64,000 nucleotides of DNA from Campylorhamphus procurvoides (lineage: Eukaryota; Chordata; Aves; Passeriformes; Dendrocolaptidae). The notes under the pieces were generated by a model. That model was given only the letters and a program-made list of their open reading frames with translations, searched no databases and had not been told where the DNA came from. The first letter of the stretch is position 1; every line of letters begins with the position of its first letter. The stretch spans positions 372,001 through 436,000 of the forward strand of contig WBMV01000272.1 of assembly GCA_013396655.1 (NCBI GenBank), read 5' to 3'. A program made the translations under genes and the position numbers. Below are positions 12,979 through 25,400 of the stretch, in pieces.

Positions 12979-14692
12979 AGAAATAGGAGCATAAACTATA
13001 TCCAGGGGTAGCACAGGAATCTTTGTACTTAATAATTTTATCTTGCCAAAGCCACAGTAATATTTTTCAATTAACATGGAACCTATTGCATACCACACTC
13101 CAGAAACGTGCTGCTGATGGGGGCCTTTGGGGCTATCTAATGCTCCTGATGCAGCTGCATTACTTGCATATTTCATGCAACCTTCTGTCCCAGTGTTAAA
13201 GACAAAGAAAAAATATTTGCAAGGTAAGCCATCAGAAGTAAACAAAAAGCTACAGGAATGTAAAAGAGCACAGCAAATCATGCTTGCTTATGAGTAACAG
13301 GTATTTATACCCTAAACTCAACAGAAGAGAGAATTCCTAGAATATGAATGATGTCATATAGAGGAAACGAGAATTGTCAAGGGCTGTTTACAATTAGTGA
13401 ATACTGGGTGAGGTTAGGTGGAGCTAATTCGAGTAATTTATATTTTTAGATTTAAAAAAAGGAATAGGCAACCAAACTGTTCCTGTGATCCCTTAATAGT
13501 AAAATAGAACGGCAAAAACTACAGTATATTTTCCTGAGAGGATTTTAGGTGACTGAAAGTGAACTTCTTTTATTCTACTGATCTTTGAGAATAGCCCATT
13601 TGTGTTAGGCCTTTTTACAAGGTAAGGCGGGGAAAAAGTAGCCTAACAGTAATTTTAGGAACTATTTGAAAACCCGTTCAGTGTCTAATAGACCAGTGAG
13701 GGAAGTTATACACAGTCTCAAAAATGATTTTTACAGCACTCATCCTACCCATTGCAGCTGATAGACACTTCAGACTGTCTGTGATTCAATTAAATAGCAA
13801 ACTAGAAGTAAGAGTATTTTGGCAGGGAAACTAAATTATATCAACTATGTAAATCACTTGTCAGGAATCTAGCAGCTGTTTTCCTGAATTCATGGACAGC
13901 CAGGGGAAAACGAAAGCTGTGAGAATTTGCAAGATGCTCACCAATTCATCCCTTCCTTTACACAGGAATAATCTGAAGCTCTCCAACACCCGCTGGAATG
14001 CAAACTCATCCATGCCAAAAAACTTTCCACAGGCAGGCTTCAATAACTTGCCTGCAAGATTGCACTTGAGGCTCCCTAAAGAGGGTACTAGGATGTGATA
14101 TTACCAGTGAGCTGATTTGTCTCTTCAAATTATGTTCTGCTGCTGATGTGCTTAAGGAGCAGTGAGAGAGATCCTGACTCACTCAGGGGACCAGGGGGTG
14201 CCTTCAAGGGTAGAGGAGAAGCAAATGCTGAGGTCATTCTGAAAGCAGGAAGGAGCTCATAACTCTGAGTTTGTGCCATTAACTCAACTAATCCCTTGGA
14301 TGTCCAGGAACTAGCCAGCCAGACCATTTTTGCTGTGGACCATAAGGCAAAAGTATGTACACCAGTGCTCCAAGGGATGGCTCCAAGGGATGGCTCTGGA
14401 GTTTCGGCTTTATGAGCTAGGGCTTACCCTGGGTGTGGCTACCTTCCAACATGGGGTAACTGTTCCGTGAAATGCAATGAGATAACTTGTACACATCTCA
14501 AAGCTTTGGTAGTGAGCAGCTTACTTTAGTTCTGAAGTCATCTTGTACCCAGGACAATTATTTCAGCCACATAAACAAGATTTCTTCAATCAATATCTAC
14601 TGAAGTCTAAGCACCTTGAATTCAGCTGAGACACAGTGAAAACTGCTTTCAGCAATAGTATCAGAAAACAAGTAGTTAAGGATTGGTATATG

Positions 14693-14728
<36 letters not shown>

Positions 14729-14767
14729 CATACATACATACATACATACATACATACATACATACAT
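14693..14767. repeat. compound tetranucleotide microsatellite (GATA)n(CATA)n
   Basis: About eight GATA units run directly into about ten CATA units with no interruptions, 75 bp in all. The purity and length imply a high mutation rate and probable length polymorphism. The minus-strand translation gives repeated YLSI and MYVC peptides, an artefact of the repeat. Confidence 0.97.
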
Positions 14768-15479
14768 GTTTTTGATTACATTTAACAACTGTATACAAAG
14801 AACAGATTAGTATTTTCCCCTCTGTGCAGAACATGCCAATCTGAGTATGATTCATACTTACCAAAAGATCCTCAATGCTTACTGCAGTTTAAAGGGGTAT
14901 TTCAGCTGCATAAAATACAAGTATCTTTGCCATAAGTGATGCTTTCAAAAGTTATGTTGTTTTCTACCTGTATGTAGGTAGTACCAAAAGCATGCTGAAT
15001 GCTGGCAGTTGTCAGCTAATGCACATACCATAAAGATCTTTTGTGATACTTTGATATTTTTCTAATATAGGCCAGCAACTGGGTTATTACAAATATATGA
15101 TACAGAGAACAGAAATTTAAGTTGCTTTCCAGACTCTGTTCCTGCAATAAATCTGGGGCTTCCAGGGGCCCAATTACATATTTTAAATGAAGCATACACT
15201 TAAATGTCTTGCCAAGTCAAAACCTTTTTCTGTAAAGTCTCCTGCCAGCTATTTTTACCCATTTTCTAGCATAATGCAAAGTAGATCTTCCACTTGGGTG
15301 CTCTGATATGTAGTGAATAATTAGAGTTGAATGGAAAATAGAAACATTTTTTGGGGAAAAATGCCCCCTCCCTCCTTTATCTCAAAGTATTCCAACAAAC
15401 AACCACAGTAATAAAATTAACATTTATAACAGCAGCAATATAAAGGAATATATTGAAATGCAAAGCAAATAATAGTAAC

Positions 15480-15740
15480 AATGCAGAAACTGTTTTAATT
15501 GCCTTCACCTTAAGTAAATGATTGGTTCTGTGAATACTGCTTTTAATTTCCACAAGATAATTAGATAAAGTGCATTTACTCGGGAGGAGAAGTGGTGTCA
15601 GAATCTGGCCCCAGTGGGTCGGCTTTCTTAATCAATTTGCCAGCTGCCTGCATTTTAAATGCATGTTTAGACTAAATAAACCAGCAAGAGAATCATTTGG
15701 AATCATTAAAGATTGCTTGTCGAGGTCAACCTTATTTTCT
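15480..15740. promoter_or_regulatory. candidate conserved non-coding element or enhancer
   Basis: A non-repetitive block with clustered transcription-factor-like sites: GATAATTAG at 15556-15564, TTAATCAATT at 15628-15637, an E-box CAGCTG at 15641-15646, and an octamer-like AAATGCAT at 15657-15664. Site density and the even base mix resemble vertebrate developmental enhancers. This is inference from motif content only; alignment to other bird genomes would decide it. Confidence 0.25.
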
Positions 15741-16152
15741 AACATTATGATTTTTGGATTCAGAGAAAGATTGGGAAAAAATAGAGTAGACCAATAGCAT
15801 TCTGTAGCATACGTAAATACTCCCCTCATTATTTTAGTAAATAAGTGTGAATATATTGTATAGGTGTATCAGTGTCTAGTTTTTAGTTCTGCCATATTAT
15901 TACCATAAATAAAATATAAAACTTTATGAAATACACATAACAAACTTTGGGGTTTTTAGTCTGCTGGGGTTTTTTTGACTTGGTTCAAACCCTTCCAAGT
16001 AGCATCCATTAACTATCAACTCCAATGATTAAAAGGTATAGGAGGGAGACACTATTTTGCAAAACAATAATATTGTATGTCTATGAACAAAGGAGTATAT
16101 CGTTCAGGCAACATAAAAGAAACTACTTCTGATTACCAAAGATTCCCAGGCT

Positions 16153-16262
16153 AATTTTTTTTTCTTTCTTTCTCTCTCCTATTTTTCCCTGTCTCCACTT
16201 TTTTTCTCTTTCTCATTGAACTCCTCTCTTTTTTGCCACTTCTCCTCCCTTGTCTCTTTCTA
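16153..16262 (+). repeat. polypyrimidine tract
   Basis: About 110 bp of the plus strand are overwhelmingly C and T, including TTTCTTTCTTTCTCTCTCCT and several T runs. A few purines interrupt it around 16195, 16215 and 16237. Such strand-asymmetric tracts can form triplex (H-DNA) structures; here that is only a possibility. No branch point, splice acceptor and exon combination was recognised after it. Confidence 0.85.
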
Positions 16263-19035
16263 TGAAAACAGATTGTCCATGGAGGGGAATTCATAAAGGA
16301 CATTTAACATTCTACAGTGCAATTCCAAATTATGCTTGCACAAGTTGACCTTGGCAGATTTTTCAAAGTAGGTTGTTTTATACAGCTATGGTGTTGGACC
16401 TAGTTCTTAGTTTTGTATTAGAAAAATAATTCTGCTTTCAAGTGGTTGATCTGTCAGAATGGAAAATAAGTAGCTCATCATTGCAATGAAGAAACTGGAA
16501 TTTGGCTTGGAAAATAAACAGCATGCCTGTTCTTACCTTCATACAAGTTAAAACAGAAGTCTGATAGGAAATACATATTGAAATTATTGAAAATAACCAT
16601 CCTTAGTTGACTGAATCTGAAAGGTAGTTCAGAAAAACCTCAAAGCTAAGAGAGTCACAGCAAAGAAAAAATGAAAGAAAATAAAATTAGTTCAGTCATG
16701 AGACAACAAAGGATGATGGGTAAGAAACTGATTGAAAAGTGCTGACACCTTATTAGGCACGTTGCAATTTTAGAAGAGAGGGATTTTTGCCAAGGTTACC
16801 ATTAAGGAAGGTTGTCAGAGGGTTTCTTTTTCTTTTTTTTTCCCCCCTGTTCTTTTGTCCTGTTCTTTCACAATGTTCAGATGTAAAACTGTGTCAAAGA
16901 AGATATTGAATGATTGGTTCCAAAACAGCTGAGTAACTGAATGGTGTGCCCAGTGTTTTGTTTCCTATGTTCTTCCCCTCCCACCCAGAATTTGAATTAA
17001 TTTACTGGCTTTTTTTTTTTTAATTCTTTTGCATGTGATTTAGATCGCTGTTTCTTATTTGTCTTCAGCATTTTGGAATGCTTTTTCTACAGCTTTGCTT
17101 TCTCTTATGCTTTTACAAACAATATGTACATCCTCCCTTTTCCCTAGTACTATACCCATGCACAGTTGATACTGCATTAATACAAGATCCCAACGCATCC
17201 ATTGCTAACCTGTATCTTACCTTTCTTTTCTCTAAGTATCCCCGTTTTTCCTGTTACAGTTTTCATCAAGCAACTTAGCCAAATGAAGAATTTGTGGACT
17301 ATTAGCAGCTTTCAACAAATGATAGTCATGAGATTTATTTAACAACAAAAGTACTCTTGGTTTCATGTTTTTCACAGATGAGAACAGCTAGTAGAGAGGA
17401 GTACATCTATTTATGGTTTTAAGAACCCCAAACCCTCCAGAAAACATTGCTAATTCACTCAATGTCCTTGAATGATACATTTAACATTTAAATCTCTTAT
17501 TTAGAGGAAAGTTTTATAAAATTAAAAGTAAATCCAGAATATCATGTTACCTAAGTTCCTGTGGAGAATCCAACACATTCTTTACTCCAGAAAAAAAGAA
17601 AGGGAATAACTTCAGCCCATGAAATGAGACCTGCAGCTCCCATTGCTTTCACTAGTTCCACGAACCTGACAGCCCAAGTTTGTCCGCAAGCCCTACCTTA
17701 CAAACTGTCCTGAGAGGGATTGGGTCTGGCAGACTGGTGTGTTATTTCATTGTCCTTTTTGCATGAGTATCTGTTTACTGAAAATTTTAATTTTCTAAAT
17801 AAGCCTTTTTTCTTCCTTTTGGGGGAACTATATCCATCAAAATCCTTTGTGGCCGTGTCTGTGGGATTTGTTTGAGGAAATATGTCTCAAACATGCAGAT
17901 AATGCCTGAGGCCAGCACAGGGGCAGAGAAATCCAACCCATTGTGTCTGACCACCCAGTCCTTCTATAAGCCTCCGCTGAGCAAAACTTACCACATAGCA
18001 TGATTAGAAATAACAACAGCAGGAAGAAACAATCAAATAGCCCCACCAGCAAAAGCATAAAACCTGTTTACTACTTCTTGGTTGGGGCCAGGATTAACAA
18101 GGCTAAGAAGATGACAGCTGTCACTGTCTTCGGTAAGTCAGTCAGTGAATACATGTTACATAAACCATTCTGCCTTCCATTCTTCTGCTCTGTACTGATA
18201 AATAACACTTCAACAAATATCAGATAGTAAAGCAATTTTGCAGATGCACCAGTCTGATGACCTAAATCCAATATTTTTGAGGATGGTGGCATGAGAAAGA
18301 GGTAGACTGAAAGTGTAGAGAGGCAGTAGTAATGGGTAGCATAGTGAAGAAGGTAGTCTAGGAATATTCCTGTGGTGGAGGAGCGGTTATCTATGTGGGT
18401 TTTACATATTTACATTTATATAGTCACGACCAGACTGTCTTGTATCTGGCAGGCATTGTAAAAAAAAAAAAAAAGAAAAATAAATTAAAATCCTTTTTGA
18501 ATGTGTTGCTTTTATTTTGTAAGCTTTTTACTACCTTTCTGCCCTCCAATTCTTTATTGTCCTCAGTACAGAATTTATAAAGTTTCATTGTCAGTGTCTC
18601 AGAATCATGCTGTGTTACCTGCTGACCTTGTCTATATTTCAGACACTTGTAAAAAAGGATATTTTGTCATAGAGAACAAGACTTTATTCTTCTATCTGAA
18701 AGTAATTTGGGGAGGGGTGATGGTTATGATCATACTGCAAGGTGAAATGTTACTGGAGTGTGTTGCAAACCATGTGTATCATCAAACCTGCACCAAATTC
18801 TCCTCTTCCTGCTCAGCACTAGAATTAATCTGCCAGCTGCCCACAGAGCTTCAGAAGCATGGATAATGACTTTGGGATGTTTCACATTACTAAACTTCAC
18901 AGATGTAAACAATCATTTTGACACATTGATGGGCTTTTTACTTTCTATAGCAAATTGACTCTAGCATGGGTATCTCTGCATATCATATATTTTGCATTAA
19001 AGAAAGAGCATCTTTCTGAAGTGAGAAACTTTTCA

Positions 19036-19249
19036 TAACATAATATAACAATATTACTTAATATAACAATATAATTACATTGTCATTATAATTCTAATAT
19101 AATTATAATTTGATAAATTATAATTACCCCCAGAGGATATATAATATCTTTAATAATATATTTGAATATATTACTATTGTATATTGTAATATATGTCTTA
19201 TATTGTACATATTATTATTGTATATGATATATTTGTATATAATACCTGA
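19036..19249. repeat. A+T-only low-complexity tract
   Basis: Over about 210 bp the sequence is almost entirely A and T, with recurrent ATAATATA, TATAATTA and AATATAT words and several short self-complementary stretches. One CCCCCAGAGG interruption lies near 19126. It would melt easily and may form cruciforms. No gene is implied. Confidence 0.8.
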
Positions 19250-22189
19250 CAATCAAAAGGTGATCAAGGAAGGCAGTTGAGTCATAGGGAGAAAACACAG
19301 ATATTTAATAACCCTTTAAGTCAGTAAAGCAGAAACGTGATAAGAAAAATCTGTGGATATTGAAACAAGAAACTTGGGTTAACAGATTCAAAGCAGCACA
19401 GGAAAGAGTAGGTAAGTTTAAGCCAAGGAGCATAATCAAAATGTAGCTTGATGAAGTCTCATACCTTGTATTATGTGAGTTAAGACCAAAGTACTGCTAG
19501 CTATTTCTGATTTTATGAATTACTGAACACAGACTTAACTTCAAAACTTGTAAGTACAAATAGTATTTTGCATTTATCTATATTTCCAAGGCTATGAATA
19601 AGCTTTAAAAATGGAAGTGAAACTACACTGCGTCCTTTAAGATGTTTGTAGGATGTATTTTACAGACAAGAAAACTAAGTTTAGGGAATGAATTGATGTG
19701 GTCAAGACCATACAATTGTCACTGGCAAAAAGATGACAACAAGCTAAAACCTGTTCCTTAACCACAAACAAAAATCAAAAGTTTATAAGAAGGAAGAAAG
19801 AAACAACTCAAACCCTGTGATAAATTCTGTGAACACCAAGATTAAATTGTGTAATAGATATTATTTACCTGCCCAAAATAAATTTTTTAACTCAGATGCT
19901 ATTACTGCTGTTTGTCTTAGAATGTACACATATATATACATGTATATGTATGGTGATGCATAATATAATGCAATATAAAACACTACTTGTCTGGGAAACT
20001 GGAAACAGGATGGTCAAATAACAGTAATTAGTAATTAATAGTCAGTCCATTGTCCTACAAATAAAAAATTCCTAAAAACATTTTTCCATATTTTCTCCTG
20101 AGATGTTTATCTCCCTAAGTATTAGGTCTGGTGCTTCTTTTTTTCACAGCTCATTGACTAGGATCATTTGAAACACACCCTGAAATGATAATGCATCATG
20201 TTTTCCTTATGTCCTGTTTTCTTTCAATACTGGACATTCAGTATTTTAAGTCACTCTTCAAGTCCCATCTGTATGACATTATGAACATGCATGTAGTTTT
20301 AAAGTAGTCATACTTTTGACTTGCTTACATCTGCACATCTTTTATATGAGAACTAAGAGCTAAAGACAATGGTGTCATGAAAATACAAAAAAAAATATTC
20401 AGTGTTACATTGATGCATTCACTTAAATGGTTTATTCTGAATTCAAAGGAAAAATACTAAATTAGTCGAGGCAAAGACTTTCAATTCTATTGTAGTAATA
20501 GAACTACAGTCTGGGCCAGACTCTACTAAAATCTGATAATAGCTCTGCACACTCTCTCCATCCTTCTCCCTAGACACAAATATATCATATAAAAGAGACT
20601 GAATAGAGGAAGCAAAAGTACACAGGAGCCTGAAATTTTTTATTTTTATATGTTTCATAATTCATTGCTATTTATTGAAGTTCCAGTTCTGCCATGCTTA
20701 AACAGACTGAGTAATGTGTGCAGTGGAGTGTTTATCTGTATCTTTCAGTGGTGCTACTTATTTTGCAAGATACAACACAGTGGTGGAAGGGTGGCAGAAT
20801 CAAGGGTACAATACTTCCTGTAGAAGATTTGTAGAATTTCATATTCACTGTCTAATCAGTACTCCAACTCAAATGTCAGTAGCTTTCTGCCTGATAGAGA
20901 CAGCAGTGGGCACTACTTTGGTGTTAAATTCACCTTTAAAATGAAATATTGTATATATTGTTCTATATATTGCTCTTGAGAACACAATAACCATATGAGT
21001 GATTTCTGGCAAACTTTAGCAGAAGGGTGGGGATGAATTGAATTTATTTCCACAGTCCCAATTCTCACTCAGAAAATAAAAACATATTGCTGAGCACTTG
21101 GGGAAATCACCTAAAATGCACATACATTCTGCAGGCTAGAATCACAGTCACAGTTGCCAAGTAACTACTTTTATAAATAGGGGAGATCTGATTATTGTGA
21201 CTTTTCTTAGTGGATAACTGGAAAGAAACGGAGAAATGCCATTCCTAGAGGTTCACTGTAAATACAGCACGCTGATTTTTTTCTTTTTCAAATCACTGTG
21301 TACTAGGTAGAGATTTAAATAGATCTTAAGCGACGTTACACATTTCAGTATATTTATTTTCAAATACATTGTTCTTTGAACCCCTAAATACAAGATATCG
21401 TTTACTTCCTATTACCTCCTTGCTCTCAATGACTGATAAATGAGTGAGGTTGGAAACGACTAGAAAAAGGAATTTCCATGCCTTATAAATATTGAAATTC
21501 CAAACAATTTTTAAAAAAATTGCCAAGAAATAGAATTTTCAATTAAGCTAAAGGGATTTGTTCCCATATTGATTTTTTTCTGCTATACAGCATGGGAATG
21601 TTGAATGGATAGTAAAGGGAGAAGTAATTTTTTTTTCTTGGACCAACATACACTCGTGTCTGGTACACGCAGAGAAGTATCTTTCATTTTGGAAGGCACT
21701 GGTGACCTGGTATTAAAAAAATATTAACAGTACGACATCACATTAAGTCAATAACTCCTTGCATCAAGCAAGTTATGATTTTCTTATCTCCCTCATAAGT
21801 CATTTTAGTTGTGCATCCTGTTTTGCTGAGCATTGCTGTAGAATAATTCCATAAGCAATCACTAATAAGATTATAGCTCTGAAGGGTGCAAAGGTAATGA
21901 AAGATGGGCACAGAAAAGTCAGCAATTTCTTTTTAAAAATGGGTAGGAGTTTTATATATAAATGTAATAAAATTGTATTTCAAAGGGTGAAGATAAGTCA
22001 TATCAGTTAAGAGTAAAAAAACCCAGAACATTTTCTCTTTTATGCTTTTGTTTTTAGGAGATGTAAGAATGGAACATTAACGTCTTCTTTCCATGAGAAG
22101 GAATTAATGTTATCTGTATGCCCTTTTTCGTTTTTGACAATATGTTACTTCCCTGGAGGTTTACATGATTTTTTTTTCATTGTACCGTG

Positions 22190-22400
22190 GCTGGCAGGCA
22201 CTGTATCTCTCAGAAAATAATGTCAAACTGCTAATTACTGTGAGCAGTATTTAAATAAGCTGATCTGATCTGTTATATTTCAGCTCCTTTCATTCTGAAT
22301 CACTAGCTGAACATCGAAGTGTTCTATTATTTAAGTGCCATAAGTACCTCCTTAATTATTTCACTGGGTCTCTCACGCCTTGTATTCATGTTTTCCTGGA
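22190..22400. promoter_or_regulatory. candidate conserved non-coding element
   Basis: A unique block containing CTAATTACTG (22231-22240), TTAAATAAGC and the tandem TGATCTGATCTG at 22261-22272, then a second AT-rich motif, CTTAATTATT, near 22352. Composition and site mix are enhancer-like, but no conservation can be shown from this sequence alone. Confidence 0.18.
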
Positions 22401-25400
22401 CAATAGACATGTGAATGGTATTTATTTTGCAATCATATCTGTATCTTTTTTAATAATATATAGAACTTGTCTTATCCAGTTTGCTTGAGATTCTGTCTTG
22501 GCACCTCAAAATTCAGTACAATTCTTTTTTTTTATGCATGTTTATTGAAATGGACAGGAAGAAAAGAGAGGATGATAAGGAATCAAATAAAAAAAGGTAT
22601 GGTGAAAATTTAAAGTTGTTTCCAGTCATGAATACTTCCTGCAAGAGATGTGAACACAAGTGTTTTGATTAACATCAAGAAGATTTCAAGCAACATTATT
22701 TACAAAAGTATGCAGAGTTGACATGCATACTAATGAGGTATCATAAAAGCATTGGTGCCAATATGAAAAAGTGTTATTACCCTTCTTTCTTTAAAATAAG
22801 GATTCCTCTATTATTTTTCATTGATTTATTATCATGTCCTGTGACAAAACAAAATAACTTTTCCACAAAAAGCTTTATGAAAAATGCTGCAAAGGAGAGA
22901 GTAAAATTTCAAGATACAAGCTTCAGCTGGTCTCAGATTTGGGCACTGAAATCAATAAACTAATCTTAAAATACTATCTGGTTGGGAACTTTTGATTTTC
23001 ATTATTTAAAACTGCAGAAATGAATCTTGTACTGACATTTAAAAAAGCATTTAAAAGGATGATGGCATCACTTAATTTTCATTATTTTCCTCAGGAAACT
23101 GAACAAACCCATATTTTAAGTAGACCTGAATATCCAACTCTCAACATTCAGATATGGATATGCAGACCTAGTTTTTTAGCTTCTTTCTTATCCAGAACTA
23201 AGTGGGGTTGGCTGCAGTTGGACAGCACATCCCACACAACATGCATATACTGCAGAGGCATGTATGCACATCATTATAAGAGGACCTCTGTCAGCAAGCC
23301 CTTCTCCCCCTCTGTGTTGTAAGAGATCGTAATGCTGAGGGAAGGCCAAGAACAAAATCTGACATCCTCCTATAGTCATTCTGTTTGTGCTAGTAATGGA
23401 AATAAATAGTAAACCTCTAGAGAAAAAAACAAGCTTGTATCCCAGTTATTCCCAAATCAGATTTAAACAAGGTTGCTACAGTCAACAAGGTGCTCCTTTG
23501 TCAAATGAGTAGTCCTTATAAATCAATACTCATATATAAAAGTCTATATGCTCTCTGTATAACATGGAGATGCAACTTTCATACATACTCAAGTTAAACC
23601 CTTCAGAATATCCCCTGCTCAGAGACAGCTCACTGAGTGATTTAGTATGATGATATTTTAACATGTAGAATTAATGAACAAAAGGAAGAAGTCGAGTTTC
23701 TTATTCAGCTAAATTTATTTCAAGCCATATTTAAAGTATAATGGTTCTCAGACCTTGAAAACTTAAGAGCTAAAATGAAGCTATTGTGCCACCTTTATGG
23801 CAAGACTACTAGCTAGAATAGGTGAACTATGGAGTTTATAGTTTTCTTAACTGAGGGATTTTAAGATCAGACCAGCCAGACACCTTTCTGTAATGGTACA
23901 GGTACGTTTAAGTATTTTGCTCTTTACTGACCATATGGAGAAACTAGTGAGACTGGATTCAAGATCTGGTAGGTGTTAAGTGCTTTGAGATGGTCTTCAG
24001 TATGATTTTTTTTTCCTTTGTATTGTCACTCACTTTTTGCAGTATCTCAACTCACTTCTTTTTTTAAAAAAATGCTGTTAAAACAGTGCGTAGTCCAAAA
24101 AATTCACTTCCTCATTTAAAAAGTCCCACAAAATAGGTCTAATCAGTATGCATGACTGGGATTACAATCCAAGTCTGCACAAGCAAATTAGAAGAGCCAA
24201 AAGACTCATTGTCCTATCAGAAATCGGTGAGAATGCGGGGGAGAGAAAGCAGCTCTTAAGATTATCTGTGCTGGAGCTCTTTGAACATCCAAAACTGTAG
24301 GATGGCTGTGATAAGCAGCTGACCAAAGGGAATAAAAAAATTAGTTGCAGTTAGTTGTGCAATGGGCCCCAGAGGCTGATATGTCAAAATCCCCTGATAA
24401 GGCTTTCTGGCCACTCATTGTCCTTCATTCTATTTTTTAAGACATGTACTTTGAAAAGATCTGGAAGGAATGAACACTATGAGACACCCTGCTCCAAAAT
24501 AAATTTACTACAGTGTAAACATGTTTTGAAGCAAATTCCATTAAAAAGACAACATATACCTACAGAGCATATTCTTAGAAAATTGGAATTGAAAGCTGCC
24601 TTTTACTTTCACTTTGCTACTGTAGAGTTTCTAAAGTCCATATTTCCTTCATAAGTATTTCTTCTTCCCATTGTTTAAATAAAATATGATTGTCTTCTTT
24701 GTTTAAGAAATAATCCAATTATGGAAACTATTGGAGTATGGAAATGCAAATGAAACAGTGACCAGAAATTTAATTTTGCCCCTCAAGAGCTTAGAAAATT
24801 CTTTTGTGGGAAAAGCATGTTTCAAATTAGCTCACTATTAATACTTTTAAAATTACAGGCTGTATTTTGAAGATGCTACTGTGCTGCTTTTAAGCATAAA
24901 TTCATGCAAATTCCAAGACCACTTACAGTAAGCACTTTATTTTCATTCACAGTTGTCTTGAATATATAAAAAAGGGAAAGCAGAGTGTTGCACTTTGTCT
25001 TTTCGTGGTAAATCAGTTATGTATTGTTACTATGTTTTAATGTGCCCTGTTAATAAGTAATGGTCTCATTGAGTTTATTATGATCTTGTCAAGTAGGGCA
25101 GAAATATTCCTAAGTCCTATATCTTGGAGACTGACGTGAAAAAATAAATTATATATACCAAGTCTAGGAACTAGATAGTGTTTGATTTTGCAGCTACAGA
25201 AGTTAGCTCTTTAAGTTATGGTGTATATGTTTCATTTGAAAAATTCTTTCAATATATAGCTTTCATGTCTGATTAAATGAGAGAAAGAGAAAGATGACAT
25301 TTCTTACAGAAGAAAAATCCCACAGGTTATCTTTTTTACATACAATGCAGTAGCTATTGCTGCAACAAATAGTAAAAGGTAACTTTCTCTTATACATAAA

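Noticed and set aside
12976..13281. Protein-like 101-codon minus-strand frame with alanine- and serine-rich segment
   Set aside because: No domain was recognised and the length is within chance. It partly abuts the CR1 3' end. Left for a homology search.
14597..14864. Two overlapping minus-strand frames with repeated YLSI and MYVC peptides
   Set aside because: They are translations of the GATA/CATA microsatellite.
17837..18292. Possible small membrane-protein exons (hydrophobic frames near GTAAGT hexamers on both strands)
   Set aside because: The frames stop early, the two strands compete, no acceptor/donor pair gives a coherent exon, and no known protein family fits.
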